Below are positions 45,128 to 58,127 of a stretch of 64,000 bases of DNA, piece after piece. The DNA is from Paraescarpia echinospica. Taxonomy: Eukaryota > Annelida > Polychaeta > Sabellida > Siboglinidae. The position numbers and the translations under genes were made by a program. The notes under the pieces are model-generated. The model was not told the origin of the DNA and searched no databases. It saw nothing but the letters and a program-made list of their open reading frames with translations. How positions within the stretch are numbered: the stretch's first letter is position 1; each line of letters opens with the position of its first letter. Location of the stretch: positions 17,731,087 through 17,795,086 of the forward strand of contig CM034534.1 in the NCBI GenBank assembly GCA_020002185.1, in the 5' to 3' direction.

Positions 45128-48100
45128 CTTCTTCTTCTCTGACTTTTCCCGTCATCTGGGGTCGTCGGTATGGCTGGTAATTTTCTTTCTCCATGTCGCC
45201 CTGTCCATCACCAGATCTGCACTCAGACCCACGATTTTTATGTATCTTCTGCATGTGTCTTTCCATCTGGTCTTCGGTCGTCCTCTCCTTCTTCGTCCGT
45301 GTATCTCTGCATTTAGCACTCTTCTCACCATTTGTTCCTCTTCCCTTCTCATCACATGCCCATACCATTACGGTCGTTTCTCTGTTATCTTTTTGGATGC
45401 TAGTGTCACTCTCGTTGCTCCTCTCATATATTCGTTTCGGATCTTATCTTTCTTTGTTACTCCACACACCCACCTCAGTATCCTCATCTCATTCGTCTAT
45501 ATCCTTGCTTCTTGTCCTTTCGTTGGTGCCCAGGATTCTGCCCCGTACAGCATTGCTGGCCTGGCTGTTGTTGATTAGATCTTCCCCTTCAACTTCACTG
45601 GCATCCTCCTGTCGCACAATACTCCACTGCATTTCTTCCAATTTCTCCAAGCTGCATCCACTCTCTGCTTGATCGCCATTTCCATGCATCCTTTCTCTTC
45701 CACGACTGACCCTAGATATTTGAAGTGTGCCACTTTTCCAGCTCGCCTCCCTGTATCTTTACAGTTGGTCTGTCTATCCCATCATTCCGTTTGAACCTTA
45801 TGTCCATGAATTGGGCTTTTGGTCGACTAACCCTCAGTCCTCTCTCGTCCATTGCTTTCCTCCACGTCTCCTGGTACTTTGTCATGTCTACCTCCTTTCC
45901 TCCACACAGCACAATGTCATCTGCGAACATCATTGATTCTGATGCATCTTTTCTCACATTCTCCGTCAAAATGTCCAGATGCAGATCCTTGCAACCCAAC
46001 CTCTACGCCAAAGTTGCTGCTTTCACCAGCCACACTGCGCACCTTGTGTCACACCCTCGGTACATATCCTATATCAGTCTGATGTACTTTTCCGGTACAT
46101 TCCTATCTCTCGCACATCTCCATATCTCCTCCCTTGGTACCGGATCATAAGCTTTCTCCGTGTCTATAAATACCACTCTGATATCCTTCTTTCCCTCCCT
46201 GTGTTTCTCTGTTGTTTGTTTGAGAATGAAAAACGCATCTGTGGTACTCCTGCCTGGCATAAATCCAAACTGACTTTCATGTATGTCTGTGCATTCTCTC
46301 TTAAAAGTGTGCGTCAGGAGTTTGATGCCCCGATAGTTCTTGTACTCCTGGATGTCACCTTTTCCCTTGAAGATTGGGACGAGTATGCTCTGTCACCAAG
46401 CCGATGGCATGTGTTCTGAAGTCATGACACTGTTGATTAGTCTGCATAGAAACTTTACACCAAAGTTGCCCATACATTTCTAAGCTTCAGCTGGTATTTC
46501 ATCTGCTCCTACAGTCTTCCCTACTTTTCATCCCTCTGACTGTTTTCTCTGTTTCTTCGTCACTGATACTCGTTACCATTCCTTGATTAACATCCCCTCC
46601 TCAGTTTCTACTTTCGGGTTTTCCTCGTTCATCAGCCAATTAACATATTGGTCACATCTCTCTTTGAATATAATCGTCTTTCATCAATACTTCTCCCGTT
46701 GCATTTTTGACTGTATGTATATGGCCTATGCCCTTTCCTGCACGGTCCCTAGCTGCTGCTATTCTATAGATGTCCTTCTGACAATCACTAGTTTCTAGGT
46801 TGTACAATCTCTCTACTGCTTCTTCTCTCATTCTTGCCACCATCTTCTCAGCCGTCGCTTTCGTTCTTTTGTACTCTGCCCTGTCTATCTCTGTTCCTTT
46901 TCGTTTCCATTTATCCAGTCTGTCTTTTTTTTACCTTAGCTGCATTCTCAGGGTCAACATTCCACCACCAGCTTTCTACTCCGGGCTTCTTCTTCTCCTT
47001 TGACCTACCACATACTTCCTCCCCATATTTCCTGATCTGCTCCGCAGTTTCTTCCCACCATTCTTCCACGTTCTCCGTTGTTACTTCATCTTTATCTGAT
47101 AGTCTCTCCACTATATTTATCATGAAATTCCTTCTTACGTCTTCCTCTTTTAGCTTCCACCATCTGATATGTTTCCTTTCCACTGTTCTCCACTGTCTTG
47201 TTTTCCTCACCTCCAGGTCAGAAACTAGTACCTTGTGTTGTGTGGTGATGGCCTCGGAGGGTAGTACTTTACTACAGTTCCTTGATTCCTTAGCATGCTC
47301 TTTCCTCACCATGATGTAGTCAATTTGAGTTTCTCGTCCCCCACTGTTATACTTTATAAGGTGGTTCCTTCTCTTCTTGTAGACTGTATTCAATATCCTC
47401 AGCTGGTAAGCTGTTGCAAAGTCTAGTATCTTTATGTCTTCTCGTTTGCGACCCCTATTCCGTGTCCTCCGTGTACGTCATTATACCCTGTCCGATCTCT
47501 TCCGACATGTCCATTTAGGTATCTTGCCACCACCATTCTCTCGCAACTTGGTACAGCTTACATATCACCATCTATGTGCTCCCAGAATTCCTCCTTTCCT
47601 CTTCTGTGCATCCAATTTGTGGTGCATAGCAACTGATAATATTCCACACTTCTCCTTCGATCTCTAGTTTCACTCTCATCATTCTAACGCACGGTCGCTC
47701 TCCTGCTAGTACTCTGACTTTCAGATCTTCACATAGTACAATTCCTACTCCAGTCTTCGTCCCATCTTCTCCATGGTAGTACAGTTTGTATCCGGCACCG
47801 ATCTCCCTTGCTTTGCTCTCCTTCCATTTTGTCTCCGGCAATACTTGCAGGTCCTTCTTTAGCATCAATTGTATTACTTATCCACTTCTTCCTGTCATCC
47901 TCCCAACAATCAGTGTTGCGAGTTTAATTTTCCTCATTCTCCTTCCTGTTTGGACTAACTTCTTTAGCCGCCTTCGTCCTTCAGATGGTAGCACCTGTCC
48001 ATTTATCGCTGAGCTCGGGCGGGGGGTCTCGCGCGTCGCTTACAGGGTACGCCTTAGCACAGACGGTCACTCTAATTAATCTAGCCAACTTTAGGGGTTT

Positions 48101-48291
48101 GGCTTAGGTTATTATAGCCGGATGCCCTTCTTGTCGTCAACCACAGTTATAAGCGGTGAGTCTAGCCTCTAGCACCAATGTACCATCAACATGTGAGACA
48201 GCAGGTGGTTTGAGATCGGAGTTAGGTTAACGAGCTGGGTCTGCCCGGGTTTAAAATCAGAGTTGTCCTTCCCTGTGGTAAATTATATGGT
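45128..48291 (-). mobile_element. RTE-like LINE, near full length, minus strand
   Basis: The element is bounded by direct repeats TGGTAACTGCACCTAC (45112-45127) and TGGTAATTGCACCTAC (48292-48307), one mismatch in 16, a target-site duplication. Its 3' end on the minus strand is GAGAAGAAGAAGG, a short GAA-type tail usual for RTE elements. Minus-strand reading gives an AP endonuclease, reverse transcriptase and the C-terminal RGRPKTRW region in order. The 5' leader occupies about 48290-47880. It is broken by many frameshifts but no large deletion is evident. Confidence 0.88.
45140..47868 (-). pseudogene. RTE endonuclease/reverse transcriptase polyprotein remnant
   Basis: From the high coordinate down: endonuclease blocks LQVLPETKWKESKAREIG (E-T-K-W, 47850-47800), GVGIVLCEDLKVRVL, NIISCYAPQIGCTEEERR (47650-47595), then GGRETQIDYIMVRKEH and TTQHKVLVSDLEV (D-Y-I-M and H-x-x-x-x-x-D, 47345-47210). 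After a linker come the RT blocks GRSTTDAFFILKQTTEKH (46255), VVFIDTEKAYDPVPREEIWR (46170) and SMMFADDIVLCGG (45935-45897), with an intact catalytic F-A-D-D. The C-terminal end has VRRVLNAEIHGRRRRGRPKT then DRATWRKKI. Frameshifts separate nearly every block. Plus-strand frames (45111-45672, 45725-46419 and others) are shadows. Confidence 0.85.
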
Positions 48292-48307
48292 ATGGTAATT
48301 GCACCTA

Positions 48308-51300
48308 CATTAACTATTTTACAAACTGCCTAAATAAATATGGGAGTACAAAAATATCGTTACGACTACAAAGCTGCCTTGCAAGGAAATCGTAGAGCAT
48401 TTACTGAACAAGCTGGAGATCTGACCACCGAACCCACCGTCTACGGTCAAGAACAACCTAAATAAACCTCAGCAAGTCACTCAAACAATAAAAATATGCG
48501 CTAGGCAACTCAATACTACAAACAGCCACATCTAACTCATTTCTAGAAGTAGAAATTAAATGCAACCTAAAGTTGCACTTGACAGATACTCGAAATTGTC
48601 ACCAGGTACTCTACAGAATGTTCCCTGTGCAATAACATATCAATGTAGTCGTTGTTTTTAAGGGGGTGTGAACAAGGATCCACCAGCTTGGTAATTAAAA
48701 GACTTCAACTGAACCTCACCACTCACCATGGTACTAAAACCTGTACATAGCATTAAGCACTATCAACCATGGCGAGCCTGTTCTGCTCAAGATCGCTATA
48801 GATCTGGCGGCGTTTCGAGAATTCCACTATAACATCGACTGGAACATCTTCAACAGCAATCTCTAGTTGTTCCAGGGTTGTTGCCCACTCTCCCTGCTGG
48901 CACAGAGTTGTTGAAAAGAGATAACTTTGCGAAGTACATGCCTATCTACAGGAGAGTGGTGGAACCCTTAATGTGTCTGCCAACCAGGGCCTATTCCACA
49001 GATAGGACAGGTCGTGTTTAGGACTTGTTTGCATGAAATCAAAATTATGAACGACTGTGGGTCAGCACCAATGAACAGTTATGCCATCTCAGCAAGAAAG
49101 CAATGATCTCCGTTGATCTGGAAGTTGTGGTGGACGAATTACTGTGCTTTGGAGTTGCCAAAAGCATATATATATCTGCGCACATTATGAGCTTGCACGG
49201 TGCACTCACAACCCAGCGAGGATGCTTGCCGTACCTACATAGTAGTGTCCACTAATAAATACTAAGACGCACATATTGTAGTTAATTGTTTTTGTTTATT
49301 TTGTCATGATATGGGTCAGTTACTGTAGTCATCAAACATTTGATGGTGAACGCAGCCTGCTGAGTTTCGATGGGGCTAGTACTTAGCAGGATTAAATATC
49401 AACTAAACATACAACCCTAAAACTATCTCGTTTTTTTCGGGAAAAAAACCGACCTGGACAGGGGATCGATAGCAGGCGACCCGAAGGGTTGACCGATGGA
49501 TTTACGACGCATATGGATTCTACGGTAGAAAGAAACCACCCTCAGACCTTTTGGCAAATAAATCGTAAATAAAACCCTCCTGGCTCTTGGACTACGGGGT
49601 TTGTCGCTGTGTTGGACCGCCTTTAGTGGTCGATTTGCCGACTTTGTTGCTATTTTTCTAGGTCGATTTTCAGCGTTGCCTGAGAAAGCGCAGAATTGTT
49701 GGCACTTTTCGGAAGCATTACATAATTAAATATAATATATAATAATAGTGATAACAATAAGGTCACTTCTATAGCGCCTAAGTTCTATTCATGCCACCAA
49801 AACCAGTAATGCTAATTGTTAATAAATGGACGAAAACTGTCGTAGTCAAGTATATACACAGTTTTGATTATATCAGTCGCTATAAAGAACATTTACTGCC
49901 ATATATAATTCGCACGATTATATAATTTAGATAGACACGTAAATTAAAAGGTCATTATATGTTAAACAAATATTTGTCATAACTGCAGTGGCTCCTATAA
50001 TAGTGACAATATGTCTTAATCGGAGCCACTAGCTGACCCCTAATTTGACCCCCTATTATAATTAAAAGGTGCTTTTTCCGTTAATTAATTACTATATTGG
50101 TTTCAAGAAAATGGTATATATATATATATATCACACATTATTATGTATGCATATCTATTTTATTTGTGTAAATGTATATACCGGATATGTTTATTGTGTC
50201 AATATTTGTTATATTTTGGGTGAAAAATAAACTGATTGTTCTTGTTAAACTTCTTGGAAACCAAGCTCAGAGGCGCATCAAGACAAAATCACAGAATCGA
50301 TAAGCAGTATTCAAGTCGTCAACAGATGGATGGATACGCCAGTGAGCTATGGTGGATAAGCAAGGTCGTAAAGAGAAGTGTTTTAATGACGACGGAATTG
50401 TGTAATATTTTCAATCTAACACTAAGAGTGAGCATTTTCAAAAAAGATTTGGTGGAGCAATAGAAAAAGCTCTAGTTCCAATGTTAGTATTGACTCTAGG
50501 AACTAAATGTAAGTCGGAACTAGATGATCGAAGCTGAATAGTTATTTTACAGAAGTAAGCAGTGAATGCGAATAAGATGGTTACTTACATGAAAGTGCCT
50601 GGTATGTCATGGTACAGGTCTTTAAATCATAAGATATTGGACAGGAAGCCAATGCAAAGATTTCAGAAGTGGCACAGGGTGAGAAAAACGCAGAGATCGA
50701 GTCATAACCCTTGCTAAGCATTGTGTAAAGTATTGTGAAATGGGGAATTACAAGAGTCCAATCTACTAATAACAAGCGCAGTTACAAATTGTTTGGCAAA
50801 TACGACGTAAATTACGAATATGATAATAACAGCACTGACAAACTTTTGAAATGTGATGTCTGAAATTGAAGTCGTCATCAAAGGTAACTCATACATTTCG
50901 TGTTGAAACTGCAAGCGTAATATACTGGCTAAGGACCTCTGTATGCCAATAATAAGAAATTATGTTTTATCGGCATTTAACTTCAATTTACACTGCCATT
51001 CAATGGATACTGTCATTTTCTAAGCTGATTTAGAGCAAGCAATTAATATCAGGAGTAGACAGATATATAAATGTGTATCATCTGCATAGAGGTAACGACT
51101 CGGACTCAAATTGTGAATGTGTTTGTGTGTGTGTATTTATATACTATATTATCCGGTAATATTTTAACTGTTTCAAGGCTAGTGTTAGTGCCAACATCGA
51201 AAGCTGCTTGCCTTTTTGTTAGAAATGATCAATGATTATTTTAACTGAATGATGTTCACTAAAATGTATTCTATTATTACAAAGTCAATAACAGCATCCA

Positions 51301-53492
51301 TATATTAAAATTTATTATGCTAAAATTGTCATCAGTCATAAGAAACATTACTTGTACAGCCTATGCAAACAACGCAGACAATTAATAAGTTCACAACATG
51401 ACATAACAAATTAGAAATGAATAACAGGCACGAACAACATACTCCACAGTAAATAATTAAACACAATTGTACAGTATATTTAATAAAATCCATCCTAACA
51501 ACCACTTGAATACACTACAGTGTAATTTTGTGTCATAAACAGTTTTTTAATTAAATGCTCAATCCAGAAATAAAAACAAAGTGCTGCAATAGTATATTTT
51601 ACATCATTAACAAAGTCATATATATATAAACAAGTCAATCTTTGTAAAACATAATAACACTACTAGTATCATTGTATTAACAGGAATAAATATTTCCCCT
51701 ATGGTATATGTCAACACTTCCAATAAAAAGCATGCATGCTTGCATAACAACTGACATTCTCTCAGGACTAATCTCATCATGGCAAATTCCAAGAAATGTT
51801 TCACTTCATTTCTAGGCACATAATGTAAATTTATTTTTATACTGTCATTTTGGGTGACAAAGAGTTCACCACAGTTCAGTTTTGTCCATTTTTAATCAAG
51901 TTAATTGTTGTTCAAATCTGTAGCATGTATATATGCTGTCTGGCTTAGTTTTAAAAAGTGCATACTTTGTTTAAATCATTGAATGAATTAAGAATAATTA
52001 CACTGGATGACTTGCAAAATGTGAATAACCTTGTCATAGTATAGCATAAAAAGTGCTTTTTTACCCAGTCAAAATGATACAATAAAAGTGCACAAACTAG
52101 TTAGCATATTATAGCGGATACCAGGTACGTTTTATTTTTTGCGAAATAATTCAGAAATGAAATGAGCAAACAAATTAATTGTGGTGGCTGTTTTTTAAAA
52201 TATTGATTTTATGAATTAGATCACCATGTGCTGATAAACTTTAATAAGCAAGTCCTTCTAGAGACCAAGAACTTGTGCAACTAATACGCTATGGCAGTGA
52301 CAGGATGTTTGTGCATATAACATATTAATAACAGACATTTTCCAATTTACCTATCCTTATTTTCTAGTTAGCCGTTTTGCACATGAAAAACCCAGTTCCA
52401 TGTGTATCGGTAGTTAATTGAGTCATTTACTGCCAAAATGTATATAAAAACAATTACATCTCCTATAATTAATGTTCTTAGTCTGTTAATTTATATTATC
52501 CAAAGATGAAACCATTGCCACCTGCTTGAAAATACTGGCCAGCAATGACTATAACATTAGCTGTATCGCGGTCATCCAACAGAAATCAATGTCAATGCTT
52601 AGCTGTTGTGAAATAGCAGCCAATATTTTTACAATGACTAATAATTCTTAATACAAGGTCTGTTTTATGACAACAAAACACTCTTTTATGACCTTGTTAT
52701 TGCGAAAATAAAATCAAGTTACGGTCCAACACAAAATCATAGTATTTGAAAAATAAGAACGTGTTTTCTAAATATCAAAATACCCGCTTTTGAAAAAGAA
52801 AAACCTGTTATAAATAAAAAAAAAAAAACCAGGACAATGGGTCTCTGGCTAAGGGCTTGACTGTGTAACCATTGCAAATCCACCAATAATATCAGAGGAA
52901 TTGGTGGATGTACGAGTGACACCCCACACGCAGTGCCTGCATGAGATCATCACCCCGGCCGTTTACGGGAAAACAGGACACCATGTCTGGTGTTGTATAT
53001 CAGTATTTGTATTAATTATTTAAATATGTTGGGATTATGCTATATTTTCTTCAAATTATTGACTCCATAGTGGACAATTCGAGGTATTTATATTGCAATC
53101 TATGACTTGTTATTGTTCAGATAGCTCCATAGCAAATGCAAATAAACAACTATCTAACCTTACCAATGTGCATTATACATTGCAAACTATCTACCAGTAA
53201 TTTAACATACGCTTGTAACTACGCATATGATACCATGTATGCGAATATATTATATTGCATGTCATTTACATGTCACATAGCCTGAGAAATCCAGCTCACA
53301 GGCCATATTTTGCTCAAGTTTGAGTTCCAAATTAGACAATGGGTTGATTGTCTTAGCTGCCACATAAAACATAGCTAACCTAATTCTGAACTAAGTAACT
53401 AGTGCTATGCAAAACAGCAGATGTATTGTGGAGTAGTGAAGGTGACTTTCTTCCGACTTCTGCTGATGAAGAATGGACTTATCATGCGACCA
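48308..53492. other. 5.2 kb without recognised gene
   Basis: AT-rich. GC-richer patches at 48770-49030 and 49440-49630 have no open frame long enough to interpret. A TA run lies at 50112-50132. A frame at 50236-50463 has no family resemblance. A G/C-balanced block at 52840-52990 (GGGTCTCTGGCTAAGGGCTT) partly recalls 20440-20465 and may be an old retroposon. No RNA gene recognised. Confidence 0.4.
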
Positions 53493-56400
53493 TCATGTGA
53501 TGTGATTGATATGACCCTGAAAACATAGATTATCAATAAATTTGCCAGGATATACAAATGTACATTATTAGCATACAGTCAAATGTATGTTAACCCTTCC
53601 ATAACAAAGACAACAAAGGGCTTGATCCATTTACTGGATGATGATGTAGTAATAATTAATTTAGTAATAACGTTCATGTATCGCACCAGAGGTAAACTAA
53701 TCCAATGTATCATACGTGACAGGCCACAATGGTTCAGACTGTAAGGTACATTTTACAAAACTGACGAAAAACTAAAATACTAAAATACTTAAATTTCAAC
53801 AACAACTCGGGTGGTCAATGCACATCACTATAGATACAGCTACTGTCTAACAACAGCAACATGATTTTATGATAAAAATGAATAGGCAGCTTCCATTTAA
53901 GGGTTATATTATATTATACCCTAACTAATGGACAGCCTCCATTTAAGGGTTATATTATATTATACACTAACTAATGGACAGCCTCCCTGTAAGGGTTATA
54001 TTACATTATACCCTAACTAATGGACGGCCTCCCTGTAAGGGTTATATTATATTATAACCTAACTAATGGACAGCCTCCCTGTAAGGGTTATATTATATTA
54101 TACCCTAACTAATGGACAGCCTCCATTTAAGGGTTATATTACATTATACCCTAACTAACGGACAGCCTCCTTGTAAGGGTTATATTATATTATACACTAA
54201 CTAATGGACAGCCTCCCTGTAAGGGTTATATTATATTATACCCTAACTAATGGACAGCCTCCCTGTAAGGGTTATATTATATTATACCCTAACTAATGGA
54301 CAGCCTCCCTTGAAGGAATATATTATATTATACGCTAACTAATGGACAACCTCCATTTAAGGGTTATATTATCTTATATTACACCCTAACTAATGGACAG
54401 CCTCCCTTTAAGGGTTATATTATATTATACCCTAACTAATGGACAACCTCCCTTTAAGGGTTATATTATATTATAACTTACAGGTTCCCCAGCAAGGCAT
54501 CTCATACACGTGGTGGCAGACAAAGATTTCGGATGTGATTCTTGTGCTCCCTTGTAGGGTTTGCTGCTAGGGTCTTCTGTTACCATGGAAACACCATGAC
54601 ATTGTCTCTTCTGAAAAGCAAGCACACCATTTATTTTATTTACCCATTTATACATCAATGCACAACAGATAGTCCACAAATACTGTTTTAGTACAGATAT
54701 GTGAAAAATACAACAGATTCTGTTTTAAATGCCTCGGACATGAATTCTAAAAAAACAGTCACTTCTAAGATACACATGTCAATAAATAATTTTTTTTATT
54801 AATTTTTGCGAATCTAAAACATCCTCATGCACCAGGGGGTGCTGCTGATTGCTTCTGTCTCAATAACCCCTGGCAGATCGCCTTGCAAAATGCTGAAGTT
54901 AAGCTCAGCCAATGTAATCGTTTTGCTCGTTTTTGTTTCAGCTAACCGTACGTGGCTCATGTTGTAAGTAGAACCTGAAGTAATTATTTGAATACATAGT
55001 ACCACTCGTCTGCTCGGGAGAATGGTTGAACGGATGATTATATTGGGATTTCCCAGAAGTGCTCTTTGGTGTGAGGTGAGGGCATTTGTGAATCATGACA
55101 TTTTCATGGTTCCCACAGTTAGACCGGCGGAGACAGATATTCATTGGACAAACTACAGTTGTACAACTAATTCGGCGAACTTCCACATTTTGCATAGGAT
55201 TCCTGCCAGCAACACCCCTGGCCTGTGAAAATGATCCAAAACAACAACATCCAGATCTTGCTTTGGCAACTGAACGGATTACCCATGTGGACAAGGTCCA
55301 AGTTATTGATAACACTGCTCAAATGTTGTTATTATATCGGCCTACTACCATATGCCTGAATCTGACTGAACATAACTACCTAGGCTATGTGAATAGTGTT
55401 TGTTTGTTATTTGCTTGTTGCAGCACCATAAACATCAATAAAATAAACAAGGCAACAGTCTGATTTACTCATACCTACGATAAAGCAATTGAAGGTGTCT
55501 GAACATATTGTATGTGATGAGTGGTGACAATGCTCATCCAAACTCTTTATCATGATAAATTTGCACAGAACAAATGTTTGACAATACTTTTAAAGTTTCT
55601 GTAGAGGTGTCAGTCTACATTTCACAGCTGTATTGTAACAATGTTTAATGGCAAAAAAACGCTTACAAAACAACTGCAGTCAATTTCCCACAATTTTTCG
55701 GTTAGAATATGCATATTATAAAACTAGGTCTCAAGTCAGATTTCCCAACAAATATTTTGGTCCATGCCATGGAGCCTGGAGCAGTTACATAAAGAATGAA
55801 TACATAAATGGTTTATTTGGCCCACTCGTGCGCAAACGGATCATAAAAACGGGTGGTTCAGTCCAGTCGTGGGTACGGATACCCTTACGAATTTCACCAG
55901 CATCCACTTTGTTTAACATTCTCTATACTAGTAGTAGTGGCACTCAGTGTGTTAGTTCCATTATTCAACATTATCCCAAGAATATTACGTTTTAGCACAC
56001 TTTTGAGGACCCCGCTATATCACCTATTTTACGAGTGCGCTGCGGTAACGCACGACCGCAGCGTTTCAGACTAGCGCAAACCGTGTCATTATTTGGGCTT
56101 CAAAAGTGCGCTAAGACACAATATTTGTGTAATATAAGTATGCCTGGGATGATGTCGAATGATGAAACTAACGCACTGAGGTATCAAAGTTAGGCATAAC
56201 TAAAGTTATACCGGCGAAATCGAGGTCGATCCAGATTGTACACAAGTGCCGTAGTAGAATAGACTATGTCTATAGTATAGTCTATATAATTTATAATTAT
56301 AGTGACTACAGACAGTATACTATATAGTATGAGTTAGGTTAAAGCATAAGCCGGGTTTGTATTATTTGACAAAACTAGGCTTCACGTACGTTGTAATTGC

Positions 56401-56590
56401 CCATCAGCCGAATGTCTTCTTCCCATTCAAGTTCAGATTGGAACAAAGCATCATTTTTATGATTTAAAAACGGCGCGGGTCTTTTTCCATTAGATTTTGA
56501 CACTGACAGCTCACGAATATAATCTGCACTTTCCATGACTACGACCGTCACATCCGCAGTGGTGGCTAACTCGTACGCGAAATTGCACAT
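53493..56590 (-). CDS. candidate four-exon gene of unknown function
   Basis: Minus strand. Exon 1, 56590-56390: ATG at 56590, MCNFAYELATTADVTVVVME...DIRLMGNYN, ends at the donor AAC|GTACGT. Exon 2, 55222-54947: acceptor TTTTCACAG, ARGVAGRNPMQNVEVRRISC...YNHPFNHSPEQTSG, weak donor ACG|GTTAGC. Exon 3, 54610-54482: acceptor TTGCTTTTCAG, KRQCHGVSMVTEDPSSKPYK...CMRCLAGEP, excellent donor CCT|GTAAGT. Possible last exon, 53516-53493: acceptor ATGTTTTCAG, GHINHIT then TGA. All junctions are phase 0, giving about 209 residues, a small basic cysteine-containing protein without signal peptide or membrane span. I do not recognise it. The last exon also reads well in phase 1 (VISITSHDGRMISPFF), so the 3' end is uncertain. 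Confidence 0.45.
53700..53760 (+). mobile_element. short retroposon scrap
   Basis: GTGACAGGCCACAATGGTTC then AGACTGTAAGGTACATTTT matches the segment at 20797-20838; a decayed copy of the same family. Confidence 0.45.
53885..54477. repeat. 46-bp minisatellite, about 13 copies
   Basis: Units of TAAGGGTTATATTATATTAT, ACCCTAACTAATGGACAGCC, TCCCTG recur every 46 bp from 53885 to 54477; one unit near 54365 has an insertion. The AT core is itself palindromic. The array stops three bases from the splice donor of the minus-strand exon 54482-54610. Confidence 0.95.
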
Positions 56591-58127
56591 TTAATTTATC
56601 TTGGCTACCCGGTATGCTGTGTTATATGCAGCTCTCCAAAACATCTTATAATAAGTAATAACACGTTTTCTTTATTATCGACCAACCCAAACACCGGACC
56701 GGAAGAAGCCAAAAACCGGAAGTCGGGCCGGGTGGTGCCATCTTGCAGATTTCAGGCACTGTCACTGCTAGTGCGGAGAGTGTTTTTCGTCCTTAGTCTC
56801 AGACTCAGGCACTGAGTGGCAGCCAGTGGTTCTTTTATGTCCCAAATTTAGAGGACACTGACATTGATGTGATGTCCAAGTCACGAGGTATACGCAGTCC
56901 CCAATATCGAGAGCCACGTTTCGAACCCAGGTTACATTTACCTGGATAAAGATGCAACTCAAGCCGTCAGATGGCGCCACTGACGCTTTGTTTACCGGTG
57001 ACTAGGGAGTTGTGTAATCCCTACTCCACGTGAGTCGTGTGTGACATCGCAGGCCGGTCGCTGTGTAGACTAGTCTAGTACCAGTATTAAGTCCAGGAGC
57101 TGGAATGGTGGCGATTTCTGGTTGCTGAATTACGTAGGTGGAGACAGGTAAGCCGTGCAGTTATCTACGAGTCTTGGATTTGTTGAAAAGGAGATGTTCT
57201 TCTTGAGCGTAATTATAACTAATTAGCCGTCCTACTCCTACTCCTAGTCCCTAGACCTAGACCTAGCTACGGCTACGCTACGCGGTCCTACCAGATATAT
57301 AAACATAATATGTATATTATCTATAGTATAGTTACTATACTGTATAGCTAGTATGACCGCGTTTTTGAGTATACGTACTATATTATAGTACGTATACTTA
57401 AACATAATACTGTATAGCTAGGCCTAGCCGACTAAGGTCAGGATAGGGCAAGATTAGCTAGGTCGGTCATGCCGGGCATTGGGGATTGGCATTGCCTTAG
57501 GGGTCATGTTCTAGTTAGACTTCCTGTCCATTGCACGCGAAGAAAAATGCAGTGTATTTTTTTAGAAATGATTTTTTACAAAATTCACATGCTGTGACAT
57601 AAGTGCTTTTGAGTAGAGAGATTTTCATGTGTGATTGTAGAAGGCGTTGACTATAAAATGGTGGATTTCTAGATGATTTGAATAAGCGGAAGGTTATTTG
57701 GCAGCAATTTGCCTGTGTGTCCTGTTTGCGGAGTAATTCTTGCCGGTATTTGTAAATATTGACGGGTGTCACACATACAGGCATTTTACGAGAGCTGGAA
57801 GTATGCAATTTTTGTTAAAATCTATCGGCATGTCAATGAGATGATGATAACAGCAGGTGAGAAGTTTAAGACATTTTATAGGTCACCTTTTCTTATAATC
57901 AGACAAAACGTTAACATGGTCGCCTATGGGAAAACCAACAGTGGGCTGACCCGGAAGCAGCAGTGATGTCCTTAGGCTTAGGACTTTGGCCTTTACACAT
58001 TTGATACCGCACACGTCATGTACCGTGTTTACATCCTGATGTGTGGATCTCTCACAATTATCAAAGTATAGAAATAAGCTATAATATAACTATTCTTCCT
58101 CATGGGCATCGGAACAAATTTTATAAA
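56591..58127. other. gene flank, no recognised gene
   Basis: GC-richer sequence at 56690-57070 upstream of the minus-strand gene start (56590) may be its promoter region, but there is no clear TATA box. Repeats of CCTAGACCTAG occur at 57246-57270. AT-rich palindromes lie at 56270-56330 and 57290-57420. A minus frame at 57515-57808 has no recognised family. Confidence 0.35.
57368..57398. repeat. perfect 31-bp palindrome
   Basis: AGTATACGTACTATA, one central T, then TATAGTACGTATACT: two perfect 15-base arms. It sits in a palindrome-rich AT segment. Confidence 0.95.

Noticed and set aside
45111..47319. Plus-strand membrane-like frames
   Set aside because: Hydrophobic shadows of the minus-strand RTE polyprotein.
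55022..55463. Plus-strand gene with a tiny intron (MVERMIILGF..., then LDRRRQIFIGQTTV...)
   Set aside because: Would need a 60-70-bp intron; the minus-strand exon set is phase-consistent with better splice sites. Not fully excluded.
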